Of a DNA stretch of 5,308 nt, positions 1 through 5,308 are shown piece by piece. The notes under the pieces were generated by a model. It worked only from the letters and a program-made list of their open reading frames with translations. It searched no databases and was not told where the DNA came from. Source of the stretch: Alphaproteobacteria bacterium (lineage in GTDB: Bacteria; Pseudomonadota; Alphaproteobacteria; ATCC43930; CGMCC-115725); assembly GCA_019237175.1 (NCBI GenBank), contig JAFAHP010000366.1, positions 1 to 5,308 on the forward strand, in the 5' to 3' direction. The position numbers and the translations under genes were made by a program. The stretch's first letter is position 1. Every line of letters starts with the position of its first letter.

Positions 1-648
1 ATGCTGGGTTACCGGCATCGGCTGGTGCACGGGATGAAAGGCTACAACGGCGTGGCGATCCTTTCGCGCGTCCCGCTCGAGATCCCGCAGACCCGCAACT
101 GGTGCGCTCGCGAAGACTGTCGGCACGCGATCGCCATATTGCCCGGCGGCATCGAATTGCACAATATCTACGTGCCCGCAGGCGGTGACATACCAGATCC
201 CGACACCAATCCAAAATTCTTTCATAAGTTGCAATTTCTCGATGAAGTCGCTGCGTGGTTCGCCGCGGAGCGCGGGCACGGGCCGCCGATGGTCGCGGTC
301 GGCGATCTCAATGTCGCGCCGCTCGAAGCCGATGTCTGGTCGCACAAGCAGCTTTTGAATGTCGTCAGCCACACCCCGGTCGAAGTCGAGCGCCTCGACC
401 GCCTGCAACAGGCGGGCGGCTTTGTCGACGCCGTACGTCATTTCATCCCCGCGCCCGAGCGGCTTTACACTTGGTGGAGTTATCGCGCCCGCGACTGGGC
501 CGCCTCCGACCGCGGCCGGCGCCTCGACCATATCTGGGTCACACCGCGGCTGGTGGCCGAGCTGGCCGCGGCGCAGGTGCTTCGCGACAGCCGAAGCTGG
601 GCCAAAGCCTCGGATCACGTCCCGGTCATCGTGACCATTGGGAGTTGA
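1..648 (+). CDS. xthA: Exodeoxyribonuclease III (AP endonuclease), 5'-truncated by window edge
   Basis: Magnesium-dependent exonuclease III/AP endonuclease of the endonuclease/exonuclease/phosphatase fold. The family cuts DNA at abasic sites and trims 3' ends in base excision repair in the cytoplasm. Visible motifs, numbered from base 1, are KGYNGVAILSR near residues 13-23, NIYVPAG (Y57, equivalent to E. coli Tyr109), GDLNVAP at 101-107 (D102/N104, equivalent to Asp151/Asn153), YTWWSYR at 156-162, RRLDHIW at 173-179 (D176), and SDHVPV from 204 (catalytic D205/H206). The 215 residues seen are about 50 short of the usual 255-270. The strand carrying the N-terminal Asn and the metal-binding Glu is missing. 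The ATG at base 1 is therefore probably an internal Met and the gene starts upstream of the window. The stop is TGA at 646-648. The 3' end overlaps the convergent methyltransferase gene by 23 bp. Family assignment is firm; function is by homology. Confidence 0.94.
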   Translation: MLGYRHRLVHGMKGYNGVAILSRVPLEIPQTRNWCAREDCRHAIAILPGGIELHNIYVPAGGDIPDPDTNPKFFHKLQFLDEVAAWFAAERGHGPPMVAVGDLNVAPLEADVWSHKQLLNVVSHTPVEVERLDRLQQAGGFVDAVRHFIPAPERLYTWWSYRARDWAASDRGRRLDHIWVTPRLVAELAAAQVLRDSRSWAKASDHVPVIVTIGS

Positions 649-1132
649 CCCGGCGGTAAAGGTGGTAGCGGCCGGGGGCGACATCCGACGGCAGCGCTAG
701 GCCGACGAGCTCCGACAATTGGATAGCGGGCTCGCTGACCAGAATGCCGCCGGGGCGCAGCAAAGGCGCAATTAGCGGCGCCAGATCGCAAGCGAGCGCC
801 CGGTTGGCGTCGACATCTCCGGTTCCGGGATCGAGATGCGCAAGTGCCACCCGCCCTTCGAGCCGGCCGCGCGCCGCGCGCAGTGTCTCGCGCATATCGC
901 CCAACAGCAGGAATTCGGCGGGGGGGATGCAGTCCGGATGGGCGGCGACGTGGCGCTCGCAGACCAAGATCTCGCGTTCGGGAAAGAGCTGGCGGAGGTG
1001 ATCATAAGTGCGGCCGTTGCCGAGCCCGAGTTCAAGTATCGGGCCGTCAAGGCTGCGCACCATTTGCGCCGCCGCATCGAGGCAGGCGCGCTGGGCCTCG
1101 AGCCGGCGAATGAAGCTGTCGAGCCGGCTCAT
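626..1132 (-). CDS. SAM-dependent methyltransferase, Methyltransf_17-like
   Basis: Small (168-residue) class I Rossmann methyltransferase. The SAM-binding motif I is ILELGLGNGRTYDHL at residues 32-46. An acidic residue ends strand 2 (CER, E59), LLLGDMRETL lies at 75-84 (D79), the motif-IV-like AHLDPGTGD at 98-106, and LLRPGGILVSEP at 124-135. The whole-length layout, with an N-terminal SRLDSFIRRLEAQR helix and a C-terminal PGRYHLYRR, resembles the Methyltransf_17 family (PF12692) as I remember it; its substrate is not known to me. I placed the start at the ATG at 1132, which begins the family-like N-terminus. An in-frame extension up to 1219 would overlap the preceding gene and has unlike composition. 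No clear Shine-Dalgarno precedes 1132, so translation may be coupled to the upstream gene, whose stop is 10 bp away. It is the last gene of the putative three-gene operon and overlaps the exonuclease 3' end. The methyl acceptor cannot be predicted. Confidence 0.9.
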   Translation of the reverse strand: MSRLDSFIRRLEAQRACLDAAAQMVRSLDGPILELGLGNGRTYDHLRQLFPEREILVCERHVAAHPDCIPPAEFLLLGDMRETLRAARGRLEGRVALAHLDPGTGDVDANRALACDLAPLIAPLLRPGGILVSEPAIQLSELVGLALPSDVAPGRYHLYRRVNSQWSR

Positions 1133-1142
1133 TGCGAGAAGT

Positions 1143-1625
1143 TCAAGCGGCGATGCCGCCTTGTTCGCGCAACCGTTTGTTCTCGGCCATGCAGGTGCGC
1201 AGCTGATTGTTGACCGCATCCAGCCGGTGCGCCAGTTCCTGCATGATCGAGACCGAGATGTTGGGGAACTCGCGGACCATGCGCATGAACGGTTCCTTGG
1301 AGATGCGCAGCGCGATGACCCGATCCTGGGCGCGAACCGTGGCGTTGCGCGGCATATTGGTCAATATGCCGATCTCCCCGACCGTCTCGTTGGGACCGAG
1401 GGTGGCGAGGATCACCGGCCCGCTCGGCGCCTCGGCGATGACCTCGGCATGGCCGTCGATGATCAGATAGGCGGCATCGGCGGTGTCGCCCTGACGCACG
1501 ATCAGCCGGCCCGGATCAAAACCAACCCGCTCGCTCAGGAACGCCAGCAGCTTCAATCGCGACGGCTCGATTTCGGCGAAGAGCGGCACCCGTCGCAGCA
1601 GCTCGAACTCCTCTTTGAGGCTCAT
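1143..1625 (-). CDS. Stand-alone cyclic-nucleotide-binding domain protein
   Basis: A 160-residue protein made almost entirely of one cyclic-nucleotide-binding beta-roll (Crp/Fnr-type cNMP domain, PF00027). The order is an N-terminal helix (EEFELLRRVPLFAEI, residues 5-19), the beta-roll with PGRLIVRQGDTADAAYLI at 38-55 and a glycine turn DG at 57-58, then the phosphate-binding cassette VGEIGILTNMPRNATVRA at 82-99. E84 and R93, the residues that usually contact the cyclic nucleotide ribose and phosphate, are present; N94 replaces the more usual Ser/Thr. A long C-terminal helix (about 121-155) ends in a charged AENKRLREQ and may form a coiled coil. There is no helix-turn-helix, and length is well short of Crp-type regulators (about 230), so it is unlikely to bind DNA. 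It probably senses cAMP or cGMP and acts through a protein partner. The gene sits directly after the ABC exporter gene, and I infer that exporter is the likely partner. The ligand is unproven. Confidence 0.94.
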   Translation of the reverse strand: MSLKEEFELLRRVPLFAEIEPSRLKLLAFLSERVGFDPGRLIVRQGDTADAAYLIIDGHAEVIAEAPSGPVILATLGPNETVGEIGILTNMPRNATVRAQDRVIALRISKEPFMRMVREFPNISVSIMQELAHRLDAVNNQLRTCMAENKRLREQGGIAA

Positions 1626-1633
1626 CACCCTCT

Positions 1634-1639
1634 CTCCTT
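1634..1639 (-). promoter_or_regulatory. Shine-Dalgarno of the cNMP-binding protein gene
   Basis: Read on the minus strand, AAGGAG lies 8 bases before the ATG at 1625 and 5 bases before an adjacent in-frame GTG at 1628. The spacing favours the ATG, which makes the protein start MSLKEEF. The site lies in the 37-bp gap after the ABC exporter stop codon (TGA, 1665-1663). The gene thus has its own ribosome entry within the operon. Confidence 0.75.
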
Positions 1640-1662
1640 CGCATCCTCCCAGCCTCTTCTTC

Positions 1663-4476
1663 TCATTCCGTCGCCGCCAGCAACGTCAGCAGCGAATCTC
1701 GGCGCTGGAAGAGTTCGGTCGGATCTCCCTGCTCCTGCAATTTGCCGTTGCTCAACACGAGTACATGGTCAAAGTTGCGCGCAAGGCTGGCGCGATGCAA
1801 CACCCAGATGATGCCGCGGCCGGCGAACTCCTCCTTGATCCCTTTCATAACGCGTGCCTGGGCCTGTCCGTCGAGCGCCGAGGTCGCTTCGTCGAGGATC
1901 AATAGATCGGGGCGCTTAAGGACAGCCCGCGCGATCCCGGCCATTTGCCGCAGCGCCAGGGACAGCCGCGAGCCGGCCGGACCGACATTGTGACCGAGCC
2001 CGACCTCGATCACCGTCTGGCGTAGTTCAAGAGCATCGACGACCTCGGCGAGCGCCGCTGGGACGCGCACCGGCGCGTCCGCCTCTCCATAGGCAATCTT
2101 GCCAAACAAAATGTTGTCCTGCACCGAGGCGGCCGCGTTGTAGCCCACGGCGTCGAAAAATTCGATCTGGGCCCGCGCCGGCACCGGCAAATCAGCGCGA
2201 AACACCCGCCGTGCCGCCAGCAAGCGTTGCTGCATCGCCTCGTCAATCACATCGAACCGGTGGCGTGCCGCGATCAGTTTGAACGGCAGCGACAACAGTC
2301 TGGTGCGATCCGGTGTGGCGAGTGCTGATGTCCCGCCCTTTTCGGTGCGCGCCAGGATCGCGGCGAATTCGGGCAGATCATTGGCGCTGATAAAGCTGTA
2401 CTGTTCGAAAAAGCTATGGTCGGGCGGCAGGTCGGCAAACAGTTCGACCATGGTTTCGGCGACCTCGCGGCCGGCTCCAATCAGATCGTCCACCAGCCCG
2501 ACCTTGGCCAGTACCTGCAGCACGTAATGGTTGTCGGCGAGCGCCTCGAAATCGAACACCGGGCCGATCGGTGTCCCGAACAGCAGGTTTTCCGCTACCG
2601 AAGCGTTGCGGTTGAAGCTCTCGACGTCATAGGTCTCGACGAGGTGGCTGATCCCTTCATCGGCAAGCCGGCGGGCGAGCGCCTTGCGCGCCTCCAACAG
2701 CCGCTGCGCCGCTCCCGGCTCTGCCTCCGGATCGAGGCGCCCGCGCAGCCCCAGACTGTAAACATCGTTCTCGCAGCCCAGACCGGCGAGGACTTTGGTA
2801 ATGCGGTGCGACAGCTCCTCGCGATCGGCGACCCCGGCGCTTTTGTAATCGATCCAATCGGCGTGGATGTCGAAATCGATGTTGCCGGCTTTCGCCGCCT
2901 CGGTCAGTTGCCGCGCCCGGCGTCTGCCGACCGCGGGCGGGTATTGCGCGGGCCGCGTCGGCGCGTGGCGCAGCCCGACCAGGAGATTGTCGAACAAAGT
3001 CCCGGCGAACAGATAAGGCGTCGGGCCGACATAGCCGATCCGGCGGCCGACCGTCGCAGCCGAGAAGCTGGCGAGGTCAGTTCCACCGATCGTAATCCGC
3101 CCGCCGCTCGGCTGGATCAGCCGCGCCAACAGCCGGGCAAGCTCGCTCTTGCCGCTGCCGCTCTGGCCAATGACGGCAATTTGACGGTCGAGCGGGACAG
3201 TAAAGCTGATCCCATCGACCACGCGGCTGCTGTCATCCTCGGCGAGCGACAGGTTCGCTACGGTAATCTCGCCGGCCAACCGCGTCACGGTTTCGGGTTC
3301 GCCCGGTTGCAGGCGCGCCTCGATTATCCCCGGGGGTGCGAATTGCTCGACGATCTGCTCGTATTTGATCTTCGAATCTTGAAAGCTCTGATAAAAAGTG
3401 AGCAGTTCGTTGAACGGCGAGGCGAGGTCCTTGTAGGCGATCAGCACGGCGAGCAAGCCGCCGATCGAAAGCGGACCACGGATGACCAGGTATCCGCCAA
3501 TCGAGAAAAAGAAAAACGGTGTCAGCTGGCCGAGAAAGTTGTTGAGAAATTTGGCGAAAAATTTGCGCTGATAACTCTCGAAGCGGATGTCGTAGATCGT
3601 CCCCAGCAAATGCGCGAAATAGCTCAGTTGCAGCTTACCCGCATCATTGGCGACGATGTCGGCCATCCCGCTCGCCGTCTCCTGGACGCGGTCGGCGACC
3701 TGACGCACCGTGCGCACGCGCATGCGGTTGAGCTGATTGACCTTACGCTGCAATTTGGGGATCACGTAGCCCTGAACCGGGTAAAGCGCCACCGCCGCCG
3801 CCCCCAGAACCGGGTTCTGCATGAACATGAAAAAAAGGTTGGTCAACAAGGTGCCGCCCTGAAACGCGGGCAACGCCACCGCGTCGCCGGCAAAACCGCC
3901 GAGGGTGTCGCATTCGGCGGTGATCATTGGGATGATCTGCGCCGACGAATTCTTATGGAAATAGGACAGCGGGAACAGCAGCAGCCGCTGATAGAGCTGA
4001 TAGCGGAAACGCCGCAACATCCGCTCGCCGAGTCGACCCTTATACGTATTTATATAATATTTGAATGCGCCATTGATAAAGACGAGCAGCAGAAATGCAA
4101 AACAAAGCAGCATCAGGTAGGGGATTTGAGCAAATGGGTGACCAAATATGGTTTGGCTCACATAGTGCGGCTTGATAGCCCTGTTGGTGATTATCTTAGG
4201 CAGTTCGAGAGAATAGTAGAGAAACGGGAAAGAAAGCAGGGTCAGCAGCAACAGCACGAGCTGCTGGCGCAGGCTGTAACGCAGAATGAAACGGTAAATC
4301 GACGGTTCGAGGGGATCGCGCTCGACGGGGGCACGCTGCGGTGGCGGCGCGGGCGGCGCCGCAGCCCGGCGCGAGTCGCGGTCAAACCACCGCCAGATGC
4401 GGGGGCGCGGCGTTGCCAGCACGCCTTCGACGTTGCCGACGGCACCGATCAGCCCCTTGATCGCAACAGGCTTCAT
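1663..4476 (-). CDS. ABC exporter, fused membrane and ATPase domains, with enlarged helical insert
   Basis: A 937-residue type I exporter half-molecule of the inner membrane that presumably works as a dimer. Residues 1-60 are cytoplasmic, with a proline-rich stretch (PPAPPPQ, 41-47). Residues about 70-350 form the membrane domain, with hydrophobic spans near 71-90, 119-137, 205-238 and 312-348. The ATPase domain starts near 400: Walker A GQSGSGKS 437-444, Q-loop region GYVGPTPYLF 481-490, Walker B LLILDE 858-863, D-loop SALD 866-869 and H-loop H894. Three departures stand out. The Q-loop glutamine position reads P485. The signature reads LSLAL (838-842) rather than LSGGQ. About 330 residues, partly duplicated, separate these two elements. 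No aromatic A-loop residue is obvious near 405-418. The start ATG is fixed: an in-frame TAG lies 30 bases upstream with no start codon between. Its Shine-Dalgarno (GGAA, 10 bases away) is weak. It is the first gene of the operon; the substrate is unknown. Confidence 0.95.
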   Translation of the reverse strand: MKPVAIKGLIGAVGNVEGVLATPRPRIWRWFDRDSRRAAAPPAPPPQRAPVERDPLEPSIYRFILRYSLRQQLVLLLLTLLSFPFLYYSLELPKIITNRAIKPHYVSQTIFGHPFAQIPYLMLLCFAFLLLVFINGAFKYYINTYKGRLGERMLRRFRYQLYQRLLLFPLSYFHKNSSAQIIPMITAECDTLGGFAGDAVALPAFQGGTLLTNLFFMFMQNPVLGAAAVALYPVQGYVIPKLQRKVNQLNRMRVRTVRQVADRVQETASGMADIVANDAGKLQLSYFAHLLGTIYDIRFESYQRKFFAKFLNNFLGQLTPFFFFSIGGYLVIRGPLSIGGLLAVLIAYKDLASPFNELLTFYQSFQDSKIKYEQIVEQFAPPGIIEARLQPGEPETVTRLAGEITVANLSLAEDDSSRVVDGISFTVPLDRQIAVIGQSGSGKSELARLLARLIQPSGGRITIGGTDLASFSAATVGRRIGYVGPTPYLFAGTLFDNLLVGLRHAPTRPAQYPPAVGRRRARQLTEAAKAGNIDFDIHADWIDYKSAGVADREELSHRITKVLAGLGCENDVYSLGLRGRLDPEAEPGAAQRLLEARKALARRLADEGISHLVETYDVESFNRNASVAENLLFGTPIGPVFDFEALADNHYVLQVLAKVGLVDDLIGAGREVAETMVELFADLPPDHSFFEQYSFISANDLPEFAAILARTEKGGTSALATPDRTRLLSLPFKLIAARHRFDVIDEAMQQRLLAARRVFRADLPVPARAQIEFFDAVGYNAAASVQDNILFGKIAYGEADAPVRVPAALAEVVDALELRQTVIEVGLGHNVGPAGSRLSLALRQMAGIARAVLKRPDLLILDEATSALDGQAQARVMKGIKEEFAGRGIIWVLHRASLARNFDHVLVLSNGKLQEQGDPTELFQRRDSLLTLLAATE
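2101..2259 (-). repeat. Internal protein repeat, copy B (exporter residues 740-792)
   Basis: Second copy of the duplicated element, about 159 residues after copy A. It begins R-F-D at 740-742 and ends N-I-L-F-G at 788-792. What follows (EVVDALELRQTVIEVGLG, from residue 811) is the usual helical stretch leading to the signature and Walker B. Copy B therefore sits in the position of a normal post-Q-loop segment, and copy A looks like the inserted one. The true post-Q-loop element, GTLFDNLLVGL at 492-502, is a third, more distant copy. Confidence 0.65.
2575..2739 (-). repeat. Internal protein repeat, copy A (exporter residues 580-634)
   Basis: This segment of the exporter's ATPase insert aligns by eye with residues 740-792. 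QRLLEARKALARRL (591-604) matches QRLLAARRVFRADL (750-763) at 7 of 14 positions. ASVAENLLFG (625-634) matches ASVQDNILFG (783-792) at 7 of 10. The ends of the unit (R-L-D near 580; N-L-L-F-G at 630-634) fall at the same places in both copies, with one or two single-residue gaps between. The similarity is at protein level and I did not see a matching DNA repeat, so the duplication is old. Confidence 0.65.
4036..4209. other. AT-rich, unusual-codon patch inside the exporter gene
   Basis: Exporter residues about 90-147 are encoded by DNA much richer in A/T than the rest of the window. Bases 4041-4060 contain only 2 G/C out of 20. The reading frame uses codons otherwise uncommon here (three ATA, one AGG, many TTT, AAT and TAT). 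The plus strand carries a perfect TATAAT at 4053-4058, but no convincing -35 element lies 16-18 bases upstream. The protein reads normally through the patch, covering the first periplasmic loop, the second membrane span and the start of the cytoplasmic helix. Confidence 0.6.
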
Positions 4477-4502
4477 GAAAAGATCATTCCGCGGCCTGTG
4501 CC

Positions 4503-4515
4503 ACTATGCAATAGT
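4503..4515. promoter_or_regulatory. Short dyad, candidate operator
   Basis: ACTAT-GCA-ATAGT is a perfect inverted repeat with 5-base arms and a 3-base centre. It lies almost exactly midway between the two divergent start codons. It could bind a dimeric regulator acting on both transcripts. A dyad this short arises often by chance, and it does not match the CRP/FNR consensus. Confidence 0.25.
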
Positions 4516-4533
4516 CGAGCGGCAGATATGCGC

Positions 4534-4540
4534 GAGGTGA
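4534..4540 (+). promoter_or_regulatory. Strong Shine-Dalgarno of the glycosyltransferase gene
   Basis: GAGGTGA matches the 16S rRNA anti-Shine-Dalgarno over seven bases and stands 6 bases before the ATG at 4547. An in-frame TGA overlaps its end (4538-4540), so the coding region cannot begin further upstream. Together these fix the start codon. Confidence 0.85.
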
Positions 4541-4546
4541 CCTGAA

Positions 4547-5308
4547 ATGACAGGGCGGCGTCACCACAAGCGTGTGCTGATCTACAGCCACGACAGTTTT
4601 GGCCTCGGTCATCTGCGGCGCTGCCGAGCGATCGCGCATTCGCTGGTCGATGCCGACCCGGCGCTGTCGATCCTGATCCTGTCCGGCTCGCCGATCATCG
4701 GCAGCTTCGATTTCCGCGCGCGGGTCGATTTTGTCCGAGTGCCCGGGGTCATCAAGCTGCGCAACGGCGAGTATGTTTCGCTCAATCTCCATATCGACAT
4801 CGAGGAAACGCTGGCGATGCGCTCCTCGATCATCCGCCACACCGCCGACGTCTTCGATCCCGACATGCTGATCGTCGACAAGGAGCCGCTTGGTTTGCGC
4901 GGTGAAGTGCGGGACACCTTACGGTTGATGCAGCGCCGGCGGGCGACGGTCATCCTCGGTCTGCGGGACGTGATGGACGAACCCGAAGCGCTCGAAAACG
5001 AATGGGAGCGGAAGAACGCTGTTCCGGCCCTGTCCGAATATTATGACGAGATCTGGGTTTACGGCCTGCCTCAAATCTGCGATCCGCTGGCCGGGTTGAA
5101 TGTCCCCGCAAGCGTGCGCCGCAAGATGATTTACACTGGTTATCTGCGCCGCGGCGCCACCGATCCCGTGCTGACACCGGAGTTGCAAGATGTCGTCGAA
5201 AAGCCGTTTTTGCTGGTGACTCCGGGCGGCGGCGGCGATGGCGATGCGCTCGTCGATCTGGTGCTCGCAGCTTACGAGAACGACCGGCACATTCCGCTGC
5301 CGGCGCTG
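4547..5308 (+). CDS. Glycosyltransferase, GT-B fold, COG4671-like; 3'-truncated by window edge
   Basis: An open frame of 254 codons with no stop before the window end. The N-terminus, RVLIYSHDSFGLGHLRRCRA (residues 9-28), is a first Rossmann strand followed by a glycine-rich loop with G19, G21 and H22. This resembles the acceptor-side loop of MurG/GT28-like enzymes and the opening of COG4671 'predicted glycosyltransferase' proteins. Other landmarks are MLIVDKEPLG at 107-116, VILGLRDVMDEP in the middle, and LLVTPGGGGDGD around 222-233, which looks like the start of the second, nucleotide-sugar-binding Rossmann domain. The missing part should carry most of that donor-binding domain. No signal peptide or membrane span is seen, so it is likely cytoplasmic or membrane-peripheral. 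Donor and acceptor cannot be told. It is transcribed away from the exporter operon across a 70-bp gap, which suggests but does not prove shared control. The fold is fairly secure; the exact family is a recollection. Confidence 0.88.
   Translation, partial: MTGRRHHKRVLIYSHDSFGLGHLRRCRAIAHSLVDADPALSILILSGSPIIGSFDFRARVDFVRVPGVIKLRNGEYVSLNLHIDIEETLAMRSSIIRHTADVFDPDMLIVDKEPLGLRGEVRDTLRLMQRRRATVILGLRDVMDEPEALENEWERKNAVPALSEYYDEIWVYGLPQICDPLAGLNVPASVRRKMIYTGYLRRGATDPVLTPELQDVVEKPFLLVTPGGGGDGDALVDLVLAAYENDRHIPLPAL

Larger units (their letters stand above)
4477..4546. promoter_or_regulatory. Divergent intergenic region, presumed promoters of exporter operon and glycosyltransferase
   Basis: This 70-bp gap is the only space between the two divergent start codons, so both promoters should lie in it or extend into the neighbouring coding ends. 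The best minus-strand candidate is TTGCAT, 17 bases, then AATGAT. It matches only 3 of 6 and 4 of 6 of the sigma-70 consensus, and would start transcription almost at the exporter ATG. I find no good plus-strand promoter. Regulatory function follows from position only. Confidence 0.45.

Noticed and set aside
1..3. ATG at base 1 as the true start of exonuclease III
   Set aside because: The family needs about 50 more N-terminal residues, including a metal-binding Glu. Without them the fold would be incomplete, so this is almost certainly an internal Met at the window edge.
649..676. Inverted repeat CCCGGC ... GCCGGG just after the exonuclease stop, as a possible terminator
   Set aside because: The arms are only 6 bp with a 16-base loop, no T-tract follows, and the element lies inside methyltransferase coding sequence. 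In GC-rich DNA this is expected by chance.
920..926. Run of seven G (C7 in the methyltransferase coding strand) as a phase-variable slippage site
   Set aside because: The frame is intact, the run encodes an ordinary Ile-Pro-Pro-Ala stretch, and seven bases is short for phase variation in a GC-rich genome.
1133..1219. N-terminal extension of the methyltransferase to an in-frame start at 1219
   Set aside because: The extra 29 residues would lie almost wholly inside the cNMP-protein gene and have unlike composition. The family-like N-terminus begins at the ATG at 1132.
1008..1811. 267-codon plus-strand open frame across the methyltransferase, cNMP-protein and exporter 3' ends
   Set aside because: It runs across three recognisable minus-strand genes, has no family motif and has the composition of an antisense frame.
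2416..4545. 709-codon open frame on the plus strand, antisense to the exporter
   Set aside because: Its codons are in exact register with the exporter codons, so each antisense stop would need a TTA, CTA or TCA codon in the exporter. Those are rare in GC-rich genomes, which explains the long open frame. The translation is rich in Arg, Gln, Asp and Glu with no recognisable domain, while the opposite strand encodes a clear ABC exporter.
4484..5290. Overlapping minus-strand open frames opposite the glycosyltransferase
   Set aside because: The plus strand holds a continuous frame with a strong Shine-Dalgarno and glycosyltransferase motifs. The minus-strand frames show none.

Overview
The window looks like chromosomal DNA from a high-GC alphaproteobacterium (Rhizobiales- or Rhodospirillales-like). 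This rests on G/C-rich third codon positions, the style of the exonuclease III, and a neighbourhood of a Methyltransf_17-type methyltransferase, a stand-alone cyclic-nucleotide-binding protein and a COG4671-type glycosyltransferase. The genus cannot be fixed from the sequence. I see no tRNA, rRNA, CRISPR array, insertion sequence, integrase or attachment site. Coding density is very high.

Layout: (i) 1-648, plus strand, the C-terminal four-fifths of an exodeoxyribonuclease III whose N-terminus lies outside the window. (ii) 626-4476, minus strand, a compact putative operon. In transcription order it holds a 937-residue fused ABC exporter (4476 to 1663), a 160-residue cyclic-nucleotide-binding protein 37 bp downstream, and a 168-residue SAM-dependent methyltransferase a further 10 bp downstream. 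The methyltransferase 3' end overlaps the exonuclease 3' end convergently by 23 bp. (iii) 4477-4546, a 70-bp divergent intergenic region with a perfect short dyad near its middle. (iv) 4547 to the window end, plus strand, the first 254 codons of a GT-B-fold glycosyltransferase that runs off the window.

The most unusual object is the ABC exporter. Its membrane domain, Walker A, Walker B, D-loop and H-loop are recognisable. However, about 330 residues separate the Q-loop region from the signature position, where an ordinary exporter has roughly 50 to 60. The insert contains a readable internal duplication (residues about 580-634 and 740-792) that repeats the 'xNLLxG' element normally found just after the Q-loop, giving three copies of that element in all. 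The Q-loop glutamine position reads proline and the LSGGQ signature reads LSLAL. The protein therefore looks like an exporter with an expanded helical subdomain and a divergent ATPase site.

A working inference, not shown by sequence, is that the three minus-strand genes form one module: a membrane exporter, a soluble cNMP-sensing partner without a DNA-binding domain, and a small-molecule methyltransferase. The divergent glycosyltransferase may make or modify what is exported, for example a glycolipid or saccharide. The exonuclease III is probably an unrelated housekeeping neighbour.
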